Origin: Bradyrhizobium sp.
Lineage (GTDB): Bacteria > Pseudomonadota > Alphaproteobacteria > Rhizobiales > Xanthobacteraceae
Direction of reading: 5' to 3'
Assembly: GCA_028290165.1 (NCBI GenBank)
Contig: JAQGKJ010000758.1
Coordinates: 1 to 10,356 of the forward strand
DNA length: 10,356 nucleotides
Shown here: positions 1 through 6,271 of the stretch, piece after piece
Layout: each line of letters begins with the position of its first letter
Position numbering within the stretch: the first letter of the stretch is position 1
Made by a program: the position numbers and the translations under genes
Notes under the pieces: generated by a model
Seen by the model: only the letters and a program-made list of their open reading frames with translations
Told to the model about the DNA's origin: nothing
Databases searched by the model: none

Positions 1-17
1 TGCAGGCGGCGGATCGT

Positions 18-65
18 TGCACTCTGGCGGGCGGAACAGGAATTAAACTCGCCCGCCAGAGTGCA
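18..65. repeat. Perfect 16-bp inverted repeat with 16-nt loop
   Basis: The arms at 18-33 and 50-65 (TGCACTCTGGCGGGCG and its exact reverse complement) enclose an A-rich 16-nt loop. The stem is GC-rich and would be very stable as RNA or as a cruciform. No T-tract follows on either strand, so a standard intrinsic terminator is not supported. It may be a factor-dependent terminator for a gene to the left of the window, an operator, or a dispersed repeat. Nothing else recognisable is seen in 66-239. Confidence 0.7.
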
Positions 66-239
66 GAACTTAGGCATGTCGTCAGATAGACGGCCGATGT
101 CCGGATCGTTTTCAACAGTATCGGCACTTTTCGGACCTCGCGCGATGTTCGACTTGAGTCCGGAATGCGCACCAAAGCGGACGTCCGCCAACGCATCTGA
201 ATTTATGGGTTCACGGCCTAACTAACCGCTTATCGAGCC

Positions 240-264
240 CCGCGCGAAAGCAGCTTGCGTGCGG
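240..264 (-). terminator. Possible hairpin downstream of the lipase-LysM gene
   Basis: An imperfect GC-rich stem (CCGCGCG pairing with CGTGCGG, one G-T wobble) lies 9 nt beyond the stop codon of the minus-strand gene at 274-1203. Its position suits a 3' end structure, but no U-run follows in the minus-strand transcript, so this is only a candidate terminator or transcript-stabilising hairpin. Confidence 0.25.
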
Positions 265-273
265 ACCGACAGA

Positions 274-1203
274 TCAGTGCCTGGGCGGAGACTGCCTTGA
301 GACCTCGGTGAGCGGCACGAGGTGGCGCGGCACGATGATGCGCTCGCCGGGCACCAGCGGGGTGCTGTCCGGCCCCTTGTTCATCTGGGTGAGGGACCAG
401 AGCGGTACGTGGTGAGCCGCCGCGATCGTCTGCAGCGTGTCGCCCCGACGGGCGAAGACCGGCATGCCGCTGTCCCACAGCTCGATTCCGGCATCGGGGG
501 GAACGACATAGCGAAGCGGCACGGTTTCGCTGTCGAGTTTTGCCGGCGTCGTCGCGAGCTGCAGGATCTTGGCGAGCACTTGCTGGTGGATGGTATCCAT
601 CTTCTCGATATTGATGTGCGAGACCTCATCTTGCTGAGAGAGATCGAAGCTGGCGTAGTGACCTTGAAACCCCTTTACCGCCTTGACGTCGCCACCACCC
701 AAAACGCTCTTCGACAGGAAGATGTTGATGAAGCGCTCGACATTGAGCGGCACATCGTCGGTGGCGTGAGCCGGGTCGATCGAGACGATCAGGCTCACCG
801 GAATGTTTTCGTCCTGCAGTATTTCGGCGAGCTTCACCGCACAAAGCCCGCCCATGGAATGCCCGATCAGGGTGATGGGAGCCGGCTCCTGCCGATACTC
901 GCGAATAGCCTTCTCGGCGATCAGGCGGCAGATCGTGAATTCGTAGACGTTTGCGGTGACGCCGGCTTTTTCGAGCCGGTCCGTCATGCGGTCCATCCCG
1001 CGCGAGAAGAACGGGCCGAGGGCGCCACGGAAAAGATAGACGCGTCCGCGGGGCTCGGCCACGGGCTGCGTGGCGACCGGCGGAGCGTTTTCCTCGCTCG
1101 ACGCCGCGATCGGGGCCGCCACTGCCGGCTCTAACCCGCCACCAGAGAGGCCGACAAAAAGCGTCGCTCCGATCAGGGCGATCGCAATTTGCAGATTGAC
1201 CAT
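274..1203 (-). CDS. Exported alpha/beta-hydrolase (lipase-like) with C-terminal LysM domain
   Basis: A 309-aa protein. Residues 1-30 look like a Sec signal peptide: a hydrophobic stretch (LQIAIALIGATLFVGL) followed by an Ala-rich cleavage region near PAVAA. An alpha/beta-hydrolase domain follows (about 53-210) with the nucleophile elbow GHSMGG (Ser116), a likely acid Asp143 (VSIDP) and a likely His196 (VSHIN). The C-terminus (about 248-293) is a LysM module: RRGDTLQTIA, then a Leu/Asn helix region, then VPGERIIVP. LysM binds peptidoglycan or related glycans, so the enzyme is probably periplasmic and held at the wall; the ester or lipid substrate is unknown. An earlier ATG at 1305 would bury the signal peptide, so 1203 is preferred. 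The next gene upstream (1458-2189) is a paralog without LysM. The family assignment is firm; the substrate is inferred only as far as hydrolase. Confidence 0.87.
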   Translation of the reverse strand: MVNLQIAIALIGATLFVGLSGGGLEPAVAAPIAASSEENAPPVATQPVAEPRGRVYLFRGALGPFFSRGMDRMTDRLEKAGVTANVYEFTICRLIAEKAIREYRQEPAPITLIGHSMGGLCAVKLAEILQDENIPVSLIVSIDPAHATDDVPLNVERFINIFLSKSVLGGGDVKAVKGFQGHYASFDLSQQDEVSHINIEKMDTIHQQVLAKILQLATTPAKLDSETVPLRYVVPPDAGIELWDSGMPVFARRGDTLQTIAAAHHVPLWSLTQMNKGPDSTPLVPGERIIVPRHLVPLTEVSRQSPPRH

Positions 1204-1208
1204 GCGCG

Positions 1209-1217
1209 TCCTGCCCT
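1209..1217 (-). promoter_or_regulatory. Ribosome binding site deciding the start at 1203
   Basis: On the minus strand AGGGCAGGA sits 5 nt before the ATG at 1203-1201. It supports this start over the in-frame ATG at 1305, which would put 34 extra residues in front of the signal peptide. Confidence 0.6.
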
Positions 1218-1285
1218 CGAAATGCCGGCACGCGAATAATCTTAGGCGCTCGTGGATGAATCCCCCAGACAGACCTTTGCTCCCG

Positions 1286-1299
1286 GATTTCGCGAAATC
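1286..1299. promoter_or_regulatory. 14-bp perfect palindrome, possible operator
   Basis: GATTTCGCGAAATC is its own reverse complement. It lies about 83 bp upstream of the lipase-LysM start, in the 254-bp gap between the two hydrolase genes, a reasonable site for a dimeric regulator. Symmetry and position are the only support; no promoter boxes could be assigned with confidence. Confidence 0.3.
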
Positions 1300-1457
1300 T
1301 GTCACGGGCTGATCTGAGTGATTTTTTCAGCTCAGATGCAGCAGATGTCAGCACCCGCCGCGGAAGCTTACTATCCGCGACAGCCCCGCGCCTTGTGGCC
1401 GAGGAATGGGCAGGATTTAAGGCTCGTTTTGGCCCCGATGTGGCGCCTGCCCGGGAT

Positions 1458-2189
1458 TTATCTGCTGGTGGATACCGGAGCGCCCGCCGCAGCCGCACGA
1501 GGCTTGATCGCGCTTGCCTGCGTTTGTGGCAGCGTTGAGGGGCGGCTGAAGGCCACGGCGTCGATGGCGCTGATCACCTTCTGCTGCATGATTTCGCTCT
1601 TGTCGATGGTGAGGTGGGCCACGCCCAGTCTGCCCACGTCGACGTTCTCCAACTCGCCATGGAGTTGCTTGGTCCTCGCGACAGGTTCGCCGTTTCCATT
1701 GGCAACGTAGAAGTTGATATAGCGCCCGACGCGTCCGGCGAGGCTGGTGCGGAAGACCGAATCCAGGCCGATCGCCAGCTTGACGGGAGCGCCTAGCTGA
1801 TCCAGGCGTGCCACCATATCGGGCAGAATCGTCGCGCCGGAGGAGTGCCCGACCAGAACGATGTTCCTGGTCCGCCCGCTCCGGTATTCCGCCGCGGCTT
1901 CGTTCGCGAGCGATGACCACGAGAGGTAGTTGGCTACAGTGACATTGATGCCCTGCGCCTGAAGCTTCGCCGCGATGGTATCCAGGCCTAGCGAAAAGAT
2001 ATTGAGTACGCCGCGGAGAAGATAAACGTGAGTGCCAGGCGCAGAAGTTGCCGCGCTGGCGGTGCCGGCACCGATTGGAAGCAGCAGCAACAGGATTGCG
2101 ATCGCCACTCCCTGCAGCGGACGCAACCATTGTCGACGTGGGGATTGAAGCCCCTCCCCAAATCCCGTGTAGCCGCCATGTGGCTTCAT
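1458..2189 (-). CDS. Exported alpha/beta-hydrolase, paralog of the lipase-LysM protein
   Basis: A 243-aa protein. The N-terminus has SPRRQWLRPLQG followed by a strong hydrophobic segment (about 27-40) and a TASA cleavage-like site near 46; the twin arginine is Tat-like but not a full consensus, so the Sec or Tat route is open. The hydrolase domain starts at HVYLLRG (compare RVYLFRG in the neighbour). It has the elbow GHSSGA with Ser116, a likely acid Asp143 (IGLDS) and a likely His192 (VAHLTIDK). The last 30 residues are Ala/Pro/Ser/Thr-rich and probably disordered, with no LysM. A strong Shine-Dalgarno (GAGGAGG, 2194-2200) lies 4 nt before the ATG. It lies upstream of and parallel to its paralog, with 254 bp between them, so the two may be transcribed separately. 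Likely a periplasmic esterase, lipase or thioesterase; substrate unknown. Confidence 0.85.
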   Translation of the reverse strand: MKPHGGYTGFGEGLQSPRRQWLRPLQGVAIAILLLLLPIGAGTASAATSAPGTHVYLLRGVLNIFSLGLDTIAAKLQAQGINVTVANYLSWSSLANEAAAEYRSGRTRNIVLVGHSSGATILPDMVARLDQLGAPVKLAIGLDSVFRTSLAGRVGRYINFYVANGNGEPVARTKQLHGELENVDVGRLGVAHLTIDKSEIMQQKVISAIDAVAFSRPSTLPQTQASAIKPRAAAAGAPVSTSR

Positions 2190-2449
2190 TGGCCCTCCTC
2201 GAAGACTTAACCGGTTGTTGCGGCGAACCGTAGTCCGGGCATGCTCGCACCTGCAACAGGGCGAGGTCGGGCCGCTTCTTTTTTATCGACGCTACGTGTC
2301 TCTACGGCAACACTTTTAAGATGGCAGCATTCATGTGCTCGCGTCCCAATGCCGCGAGCCACATATTTTCGCTTGTTTCACCTGCCGGCATGGAACCGTC
2401 CATCCACGGCTCTTTATCCGAATTATTTTGGCGACGAAGGGCAAGTCGA

Positions 2450-2571
2450 TGGAAGTCAGCGGCATCGCGCCTATTTTCCTGACCGCGTCGGCCTTCGAAC
2501 GCGCCTGCGAATTCTACCGCAAGCTGCTGCCGTTTGTTGGACTGAAGCCCGTAAGCTTGAAGCGCCCTTGA
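2450..2571 (+). pseudogene. Truncated N-terminus of a VOC (glyoxalase/bleomycin-resistance) family gene
   Basis: From ATG 2450, after a purine-rich stretch (GAAGGGCAAG), the frame encodes about 35 residues that look like the first beta-alpha unit of a VOC protein: MEVSGIAPIFLTASAFERA, then CEFYRKLLPF, then GLKPV. The resemblance stops after 2553; five unrelated residues follow before TGA at 2569-2571. VOC proteins of this type are normally about 120-150 residues, so most of the domain is gone. The stop overlaps the start of the YkvA gene (TGATG), so translation of the fragment could still couple to YkvA. I infer a deletion or recombination junction near 2553. The family call rests on pattern recognition of a short stretch. 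The 260 bp from 2190 to 2449 before it hold nothing else I recognise. Confidence 0.6.
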
Positions 2572-2948
2572 TGTTTGCTCGTTTGAAAATTTGGGCTTAC
2601 TCGCTGAGGCAGGAGGTTCATGCGATCTACCTCGCCGCCCGTGATCCCCGCGTGCCGTGGTACGCCAAGGCGCTTGCGATGGCCGTTGCGGCATATGCAC
2701 TGTCGCCTATCGATCTGATCCCGGATTTCATTCCGGTGCTGGGCTATGTCGATGACCTTATCCTTGTGCCACTCGGCGTCCGGGCGACGATATCCCTGAT
2801 TCCGGCAGAGGTATTGGCGGAGTACCGCGCCGTTGTTGCGAGCACGACCGAACGCCCCGTCAGCAAGGTGGCTGCTATCGCAATCGTCATGAGTTGGATT
2901 CTGTCCGGAGCTGCGCTGACGTGGGTTGCAATCCATCGGTGGGGCTGA
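2571..2948 (+). CDS. YkvA/DUF1232 family small membrane protein
   Basis: A 125-aa protein. Residues 25-80 match the DUF1232 (YkvA) pattern: DPRVPWYAKALA, a first hydrophobic helix, the family core SPIDLIPDFIPVLGYVDD (45-62), then LILVPLGVRATISLIP. A second hydrophobic segment near 100-120 ends in HRWG at the C-terminus, so an inner-membrane protein is likely. The function of the family is not established. The start at 2571 is chosen because the family usually begins shortly before this first amphipathic stretch (FARLKIWAYSLRQEV); the frame stays open far upstream, but that sequence resembles no YkvA protein. No good independent Shine-Dalgarno precedes the ATG, which overlaps the stop of the VOC remnant, so expression may depend on coupling. 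Confidence 0.88.
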   Translation: MFARLKIWAYSLRQEVHAIYLAARDPRVPWYAKALAMAVAAYALSPIDLIPDFIPVLGYVDDLILVPLGVRATISLIPAEVLAEYRAVVASTTERPVSKVAAIAIVMSWILSGAALTWVAIHRWG

Positions 2949-3140
2949 GTTCAGGACAGGCGAGGGCCTGACTTCGCGCGCGCCAGCATTGAGAAATTGA
3001 CCATTCCGCTTTGCCGAAAATGTGGCTGAATACGGATGGATCGCCTGACTGCCGCATCCGGCGCGGCTTGCCGCACCCCATTGCTTGCGGCATGATTGCG
3101 GCAACGGAACAAGGCCGCACATCAATGCGGCATGCCGACA

Positions 3141-3146
3141 GGGAGG
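3141..3146 (+). promoter_or_regulatory. Ribosome binding site of the ABC binding-protein gene
   Basis: GGGAGG lies 6 nt before ATG 3153. It selects this start over the in-frame ATG at 3096, which would add 19 residues (rich in Arg, His and Gln) in front of an otherwise normal signal peptide. Confidence 0.7.
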
Positions 3147-3152
3147 CCTTTG

Positions 3153-4358
3153 ATGAAACGGGTTTTTTCAGGCGTTATCGCCTCGGCCCTGGTGTTGGCC
3201 ACGACCGCGGCGTTTGCGCAGAGCAAGCCTCCCCTGAAACTCGGCGGCATCCTCGATATGTCTGGGCTCTACGCTGACATCACGGGGGCAGGCAGCGAGA
3301 CCGCCGCGAAGATGGCGGCGGAGGACTTTGGTGGCGAAGTACTTGGCCGCAAAATCGAGATCATCGCGGCCGATCATCTCAACAAGGCCGACCTTGCCGC
3401 CAACATCGCCCGCGACATGCTCGACAATCAGGGCGTCGAGATGATCTTTGACGTGGCGGCGTCCGCGACCGCGCTTGCCGCCGGCGAGATCGCGAAGGCG
3501 CGCAACAAGATCATCATGTTCAACGGGCCCGGATCGATCAGGCTCTCCAACGAGGCCTGCGGCCCCTATACCGTGCATTACGTGTTTGATACTTTCGCCC
3601 AGGCTAACGTCACCGGCCTTGCCACCGTCAAGCAGGGGCTCGACAGCTGGTTCTTCCTCACCGCCGACTACGCGTTCGGGCAGGATCTGGAAAAAGACAC
3701 CACCAATGTGGTTTTGAAGAACGGCGGCAAGGTGCTCGGCGGCGTCCGGCACCCGCTCAACACCTCGGATTTCTCGTCATATCTATTGCAGGCCCAAAGC
3801 TCGAAAGCCAAGGTGGTCGGCCTCGCCAACGCCGGCGGCGACACCATCAACGCCATCAAGCAGGCGTCCGAATTCGGCCTGATGAAGGGCGGCCAGAAAC
3901 TCTCGCCGCTGCTGGCTTTCGTGACCGATATCGACAGCGTCGGCCTCGAGACCACGCAGGGGCTGTTGCTCGCCGAAGCCTTTTATTGGGACTTGAATGA
4001 CGATACCCGCGCGTTTTCAAAACGCTTCATGGAGCGCGTCAAGCGGGTTCCGACCTCGGCGCAGGCCGGGGTCTATTCCTCGGTCACGCATTATCTGAAA
4101 GCGGTGAAGGCCGCAGGCACCACCGATTCGGCCGCCGTGATGAAGATCATGAAGGATACTCCGATCAACGACATGTTCGCCAAGAACGGGAAGATTCGCG
4201 AGGACGGGCGCATGGTGCACGACATGTATCTGTTCGAGGTGAAAAAACCGTCGGAATCGAAAGGCCGCTGGGACGATTACAAGCTGCTCGCGACCATCCC
4301 CGGCAACGAGGCGTTCCAGTCGCTGGAATTGTCACGCTGTCCGCTGGTGAAGAAATAA
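3153..4358 (+). CDS. Periplasmic ABC transporter substrate-binding protein (branched-chain amino acid/aromatic acid type)
   Basis: A 401-aa protein with a Sec signal peptide (MKRVFSGVIASALVLATTAA, cleavage likely after AFA at about residue 22). The mature part is a type I periplasmic binding fold of the LivK/HAAT class: LKLGGILDMSGLYADITG at the first strand, ETAAKMAAEDFGG for the first helix, and EIIAADHLNKADLAANIARD, the usual spot of the ligand-loop helix. YAFGQDLEKD and TSDFSSYLLQAQ lie in the second lobe. In Bradyrhizobium-type bacteria such proteins bind branched-chain amino acids, aromatic acids, ureides and other organic acids, so the ligand is not fixed by the family. No permease or ATPase gene is in the window; they are outside it, or the protein is an orphan. 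Lying upstream of CoA-catabolic genes on the same strand, it probably delivers their substrate (inference). Confidence 0.92.
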   Translation: MKRVFSGVIASALVLATTAAFAQSKPPLKLGGILDMSGLYADITGAGSETAAKMAAEDFGGEVLGRKIEIIAADHLNKADLAANIARDMLDNQGVEMIFDVAASATALAAGEIAKARNKIIMFNGPGSIRLSNEACGPYTVHYVFDTFAQANVTGLATVKQGLDSWFFLTADYAFGQDLEKDTTNVVLKNGGKVLGGVRHPLNTSDFSSYLLQAQSSKAKVVGLANAGGDTINAIKQASEFGLMKGGQKLSPLLAFVTDIDSVGLETTQGLLLAEAFYWDLNDDTRAFSKRFMERVKRVPTSAQAGVYSSVTHYLKAVKAAGTTDSAAVMKIMKDTPINDMFAKNGKIREDGRMVHDMYLFEVKKPSESKGRWDDYKLLATIPGNEAFQSLELSRCPLVKK

Positions 4359-4367
4359 CTCTAGGGT

Positions 4368-4448
4368 CGTCATTGCGAGGAGCGTAGTGACGAAGCAATC
4401 TATCTTTCCTGAGGCGCAATGGATTGCTTCACTTCGCTCGCAATGACG
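4368..4448. repeat. Palindromic intergenic repeat (CGTCATTGCGAG type)
   Basis: Perfect 12-bp outer arms CGTCATTGCGAG (4368-4379) and CTCGCAATGACG (4437-4448) enclose a second matched pair, GAAGCAATC (4392-4400) and GATTGCTTC (4422-4430), with a short loop between. This is the form of a dispersed REP-like element known to me from Bradyrhizobium and Rhodopseudomonas genomes. It fills the gap between the binding-protein stop and the crotonase start and may end or attenuate transcription, or protect the 3' end of the message. Confidence 0.75.
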
Positions 4449-4486
4449 GCTCTAAAGAACAACCAATAACAACAAAGGCCAACCTC

Positions 4487-5278
4487 ATGAGCAACGACAT
4501 CGTCCTGCAGAACTTCGACAAAGGCCTGCTCACCATCACCATGAACCGCCCGGACCGGCGCAATGCGCTCAATCCGGACATGACGCGGGGGCTGGTCGAG
4601 GCGGCGCGGCGTGCGGCGGAGGATCATGAGGTCCGCGCTGTTCTCCTGAAGGGCGCCGGCGGCACGTTCTGCGTCGGCGGCGATGTCAAATCGATGGCGG
4701 AAGGCCGCGCGCCGTTGCCGTTCGAAGCCAAAATGGCCAACCTCCGGCGCGGCATGGAAGTCTCGCGCATCCTGCACGAGATGCCGAAGCCCGTGGTGGC
4801 GCAGGTCGACGGCGCGGCCGCCGGCGCGGGCCTATCGATTGCGCTCGCCTGCGATCTGCGCGTGGCGTCAGCCTCCGTCAAGATCACCACCGCCTTCGCC
4901 AAGGTCGGCTTGTCGGGCGATTACGGCGGCACGTATTTTCTCACGCATCTGCTCGGCAGCGCAAGGGCGCGTGAGCTTTATCTGACCTCGCCGGTACTCA
5001 CCGCGCAGGAAGCGCTCGCGCTCGGCATCGTGACGAAGGTCGTGCCCGACGCCGAGGTCGAGGCGGCCGCGCATGAACTCGCGATGTCGCTGGCGCAGGG
5101 CCCGTCGGTGACGCTCGGCTACATCAAGCGCAACATCAACAACGCCGAGCATCTGTCGCTGGAAGCCTGTTTCGATGCCGAGGCGATCCATCACTCGCGC
5201 TCCGGCGAGACCGCCGATCATAAGGAAGCGGCAAAGGCCTTCGTCGAAAAGCGCAAGCCTGTGTTTCAGGGGCACTAA
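4487..5278 (+). CDS. Enoyl-CoA hydratase/isomerase (crotonase) family protein, PaaG-like active site
   Basis: A 263-aa protein, normal length for crotonases. The start at 4487 has AAAGG (4474-4478) upstream; the longer open frame runs back into the palindromic repeat and is not coding. Crotonase landmarks are NRPDRRNAL near 20-28, the first oxyanion-hole region GGTFCVGGDVKSM (58-70) and the second DGAAAGAGLSIALACD (108-123). Ungapped comparison with rat enoyl-CoA hydratase puts Ser117 at Glu144 and Phe137 at Glu164, so classical hydratase chemistry is unlikely. Asp145 in GLSGDYGGT falls where PaaG-type isomerases (GLVPDSGGT) carry their catalytic Asp, so isomerisation of an acyl-CoA is a better guess. 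The VOC gene follows after a single base, so the two are probably co-translated. The superfamily is certain; the reaction is not. Confidence 0.93.
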   Translation: MSNDIVLQNFDKGLLTITMNRPDRRNALNPDMTRGLVEAARRAAEDHEVRAVLLKGAGGTFCVGGDVKSMAEGRAPLPFEAKMANLRRGMEVSRILHEMPKPVVAQVDGAAAGAGLSIALACDLRVASASVKITTAFAKVGLSGDYGGTYFLTHLLGSARARELYLTSPVLTAQEALALGIVTKVVPDAEVEAAAHELAMSLAQGPSVTLGYIKRNINNAEHLSLEACFDAEAIHHSRSGETADHKEAAKAFVEKRKPVFQGH

Positions 5279-5279
5279 G

Positions 5280-6044
5280 ATGCCGGGCTATCTCAGGCTG
5301 CGGCAAATCTGCCTGGTGGCGTCGCATCTCGAACCCGTCGTCGGCGATATCGCTGCCATCATGGGGCTGAACGTCTGCTACCGCGACGGCAACGTCGCCA
5401 AATACGGCCTGGAGAACGCGCTGCTGCCGGTCGATACCATTTTGCTGGAAGTGGTGGCGCCGTTTCAGCCGGGCACCGCGGCGGGGCGCTTTCTGGAAAA
5501 GACCGGCGGCCGCGGCGGCTACATGGCGATCTTCTGCTGCGACGACCCCGATGGGCGCGGAAAACACGCCGAGAAGATCGGCGTGCGCATCGCCAACGTC
5601 ATCGGACATTCGCCCTATCACGGTGTGCAACTGCATCCGCGCGATTGCCGCGCAGCCTTCATCGAGTTCAACCACACCGACGGCAGCGACGATATTTTGG
5701 GACCCTATCCGCCCGCAGGTCCCGACTGGCAGAAATCGATCGCTAAGGATGTGACGCTAGCCTTGACCGGCGTCGAGATGCAAAGCCCCGACCCGCAAGC
5801 GCTGGCCGAACACTGGGGACGGATCATCGAAATTCCCGTCACCCAAAATGCAGGCGGCGAGGCGAAGCTGAAGCTGCCCAATTGCAGTTTTACCTTCGTC
5901 AAGGGCGGAAGCGAGATCATGAGCGGGCTGACGTTCAAGGTCGCCGACATCGCCAAGGTGCGCGATGCCGCCAGGGCGAAGGGCTGCGCGGCGGCGGGGG
6001 ATTCGTTTCTGCTCGGCGGCGTGACGTTCCGTCTTGCGGCGTGA
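5280..6044 (+). CDS. VOC (glyoxalase-like) family protein with two modules
   Basis: A 254-aa protein. Two VOC-like halves can be seen: about 5-132 (LRLRQICLVASHLEPVVGDI at the first strand, ILLEVVAP, GYMAIFCCDDP, AAFIEFNH) and a weaker one at about 155-254 (TLALTGVEMQSPDPQALAEHW to the C-terminus). Usual VOC metal-ligand points in the first half carry Gln9, Glu57 and a His119/Glu129 pair (QLHP, FIEF), so metal binding is possible but the first position is not His. The start follows the crotonase stop by one base, with AGGGG at 5268-5272 seven nt upstream, so the genes are surely in one transcript. VOC enzymes include dioxygenases, epimerases (for example methylmalonyl-CoA epimerase) and lyases; here a role on the pathway's CoA ester or a side product is inferred from context only. 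Confidence 0.85.
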   Translation: MPGYLRLRQICLVASHLEPVVGDIAAIMGLNVCYRDGNVAKYGLENALLPVDTILLEVVAPFQPGTAAGRFLEKTGGRGGYMAIFCCDDPDGRGKHAEKIGVRIANVIGHSPYHGVQLHPRDCRAAFIEFNHTDGSDDILGPYPPAGPDWQKSIAKDVTLALTGVEMQSPDPQALAEHWGRIIEIPVTQNAGGEAKLKLPNCSFTFVKGGSEIMSGLTFKVADIAKVRDAARAKGCAAAGDSFLLGGVTFRLAA

Positions 6045-6095
6045 GAATCATCTGACTCGAAATGCAGCCAATGGAATCGGCGGTTACGGCGAAAA

Positions 6096-6226
6096 TTCGT
6101 CATGCTCGGGCTTGTCCCGGGCATCCACGTCTTGCTTCTCTCTTGCGAGACAAGGACGTGGATGGCCGGGCATAGGCGAGCGGAAGCGACGCCGTCCTTC
6201 GGACGGCTGTGCCCGGCCATGACGAA
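6096..6226. repeat. Complex palindromic intergenic repeat
   Basis: Outer arms TTCGTCATG (6096-6104) and CATGACGAA (6218-6226) are exact reverse complements. Inside are CATCCACGTC (6122-6131) matched by GACGTGGATG (6155-6164), with CTTG/CAAG extending the stem after a one-base bulge, and a separate hairpin GCCGTCC-TTC-GGACGGC (6191-6207). CGGGCTTGTCCCGGGCATCCACGTC-type sequence is familiar from dispersed Bradyrhizobium repeats. It separates the VOC gene from the acyl-CoA synthetase gene and probably breaks or modulates the transcript. Confidence 0.75.
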
Positions 6227-6271
6227 AAGCGAAGCGTGCGCTAAACAACAATAAAAAGGACCACCCACCGC

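Noticed and set aside
322..1134. 270-codon plus-strand frame opposite the lipase-LysM gene
   Set aside because: The minus-strand frame has a signal peptide, GHSMGG and LysM; the plus frame shows no motif and is a GC-driven shadow.
1312..1337. Stem ATCTGAG/CTCAGAT with a T-run in the loop, considered as a terminator of the 1458-2189 gene
   Set aside because: The T-run is in the loop and on the plus strand. On the minus strand, where the gene is transcribed, there is no U-tract after the stem, and a 7-bp stem is weak.
626..1498. 290-codon minus-strand frame overlapping the lipase-LysM gene in another phase
   Set aside because: Arg/Ala/Gly-rich translation without domains, overlapping a well-supported gene in a different frame.
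2241..2570. Upstream in-frame extension of the YkvA gene
   Set aside because: The added 110 residues resemble no YkvA protein, and the VOC-like remnant is read in another frame over part of this stretch. The start at 2571 gives normal family length.
4424..4486. N-terminal extension of the first crotonase
   Set aside because: The sequence lies in the right arm of a palindromic repeat; the start at 4487 gives the normal crotonase N-terminus and has a purine-rich site upstream.
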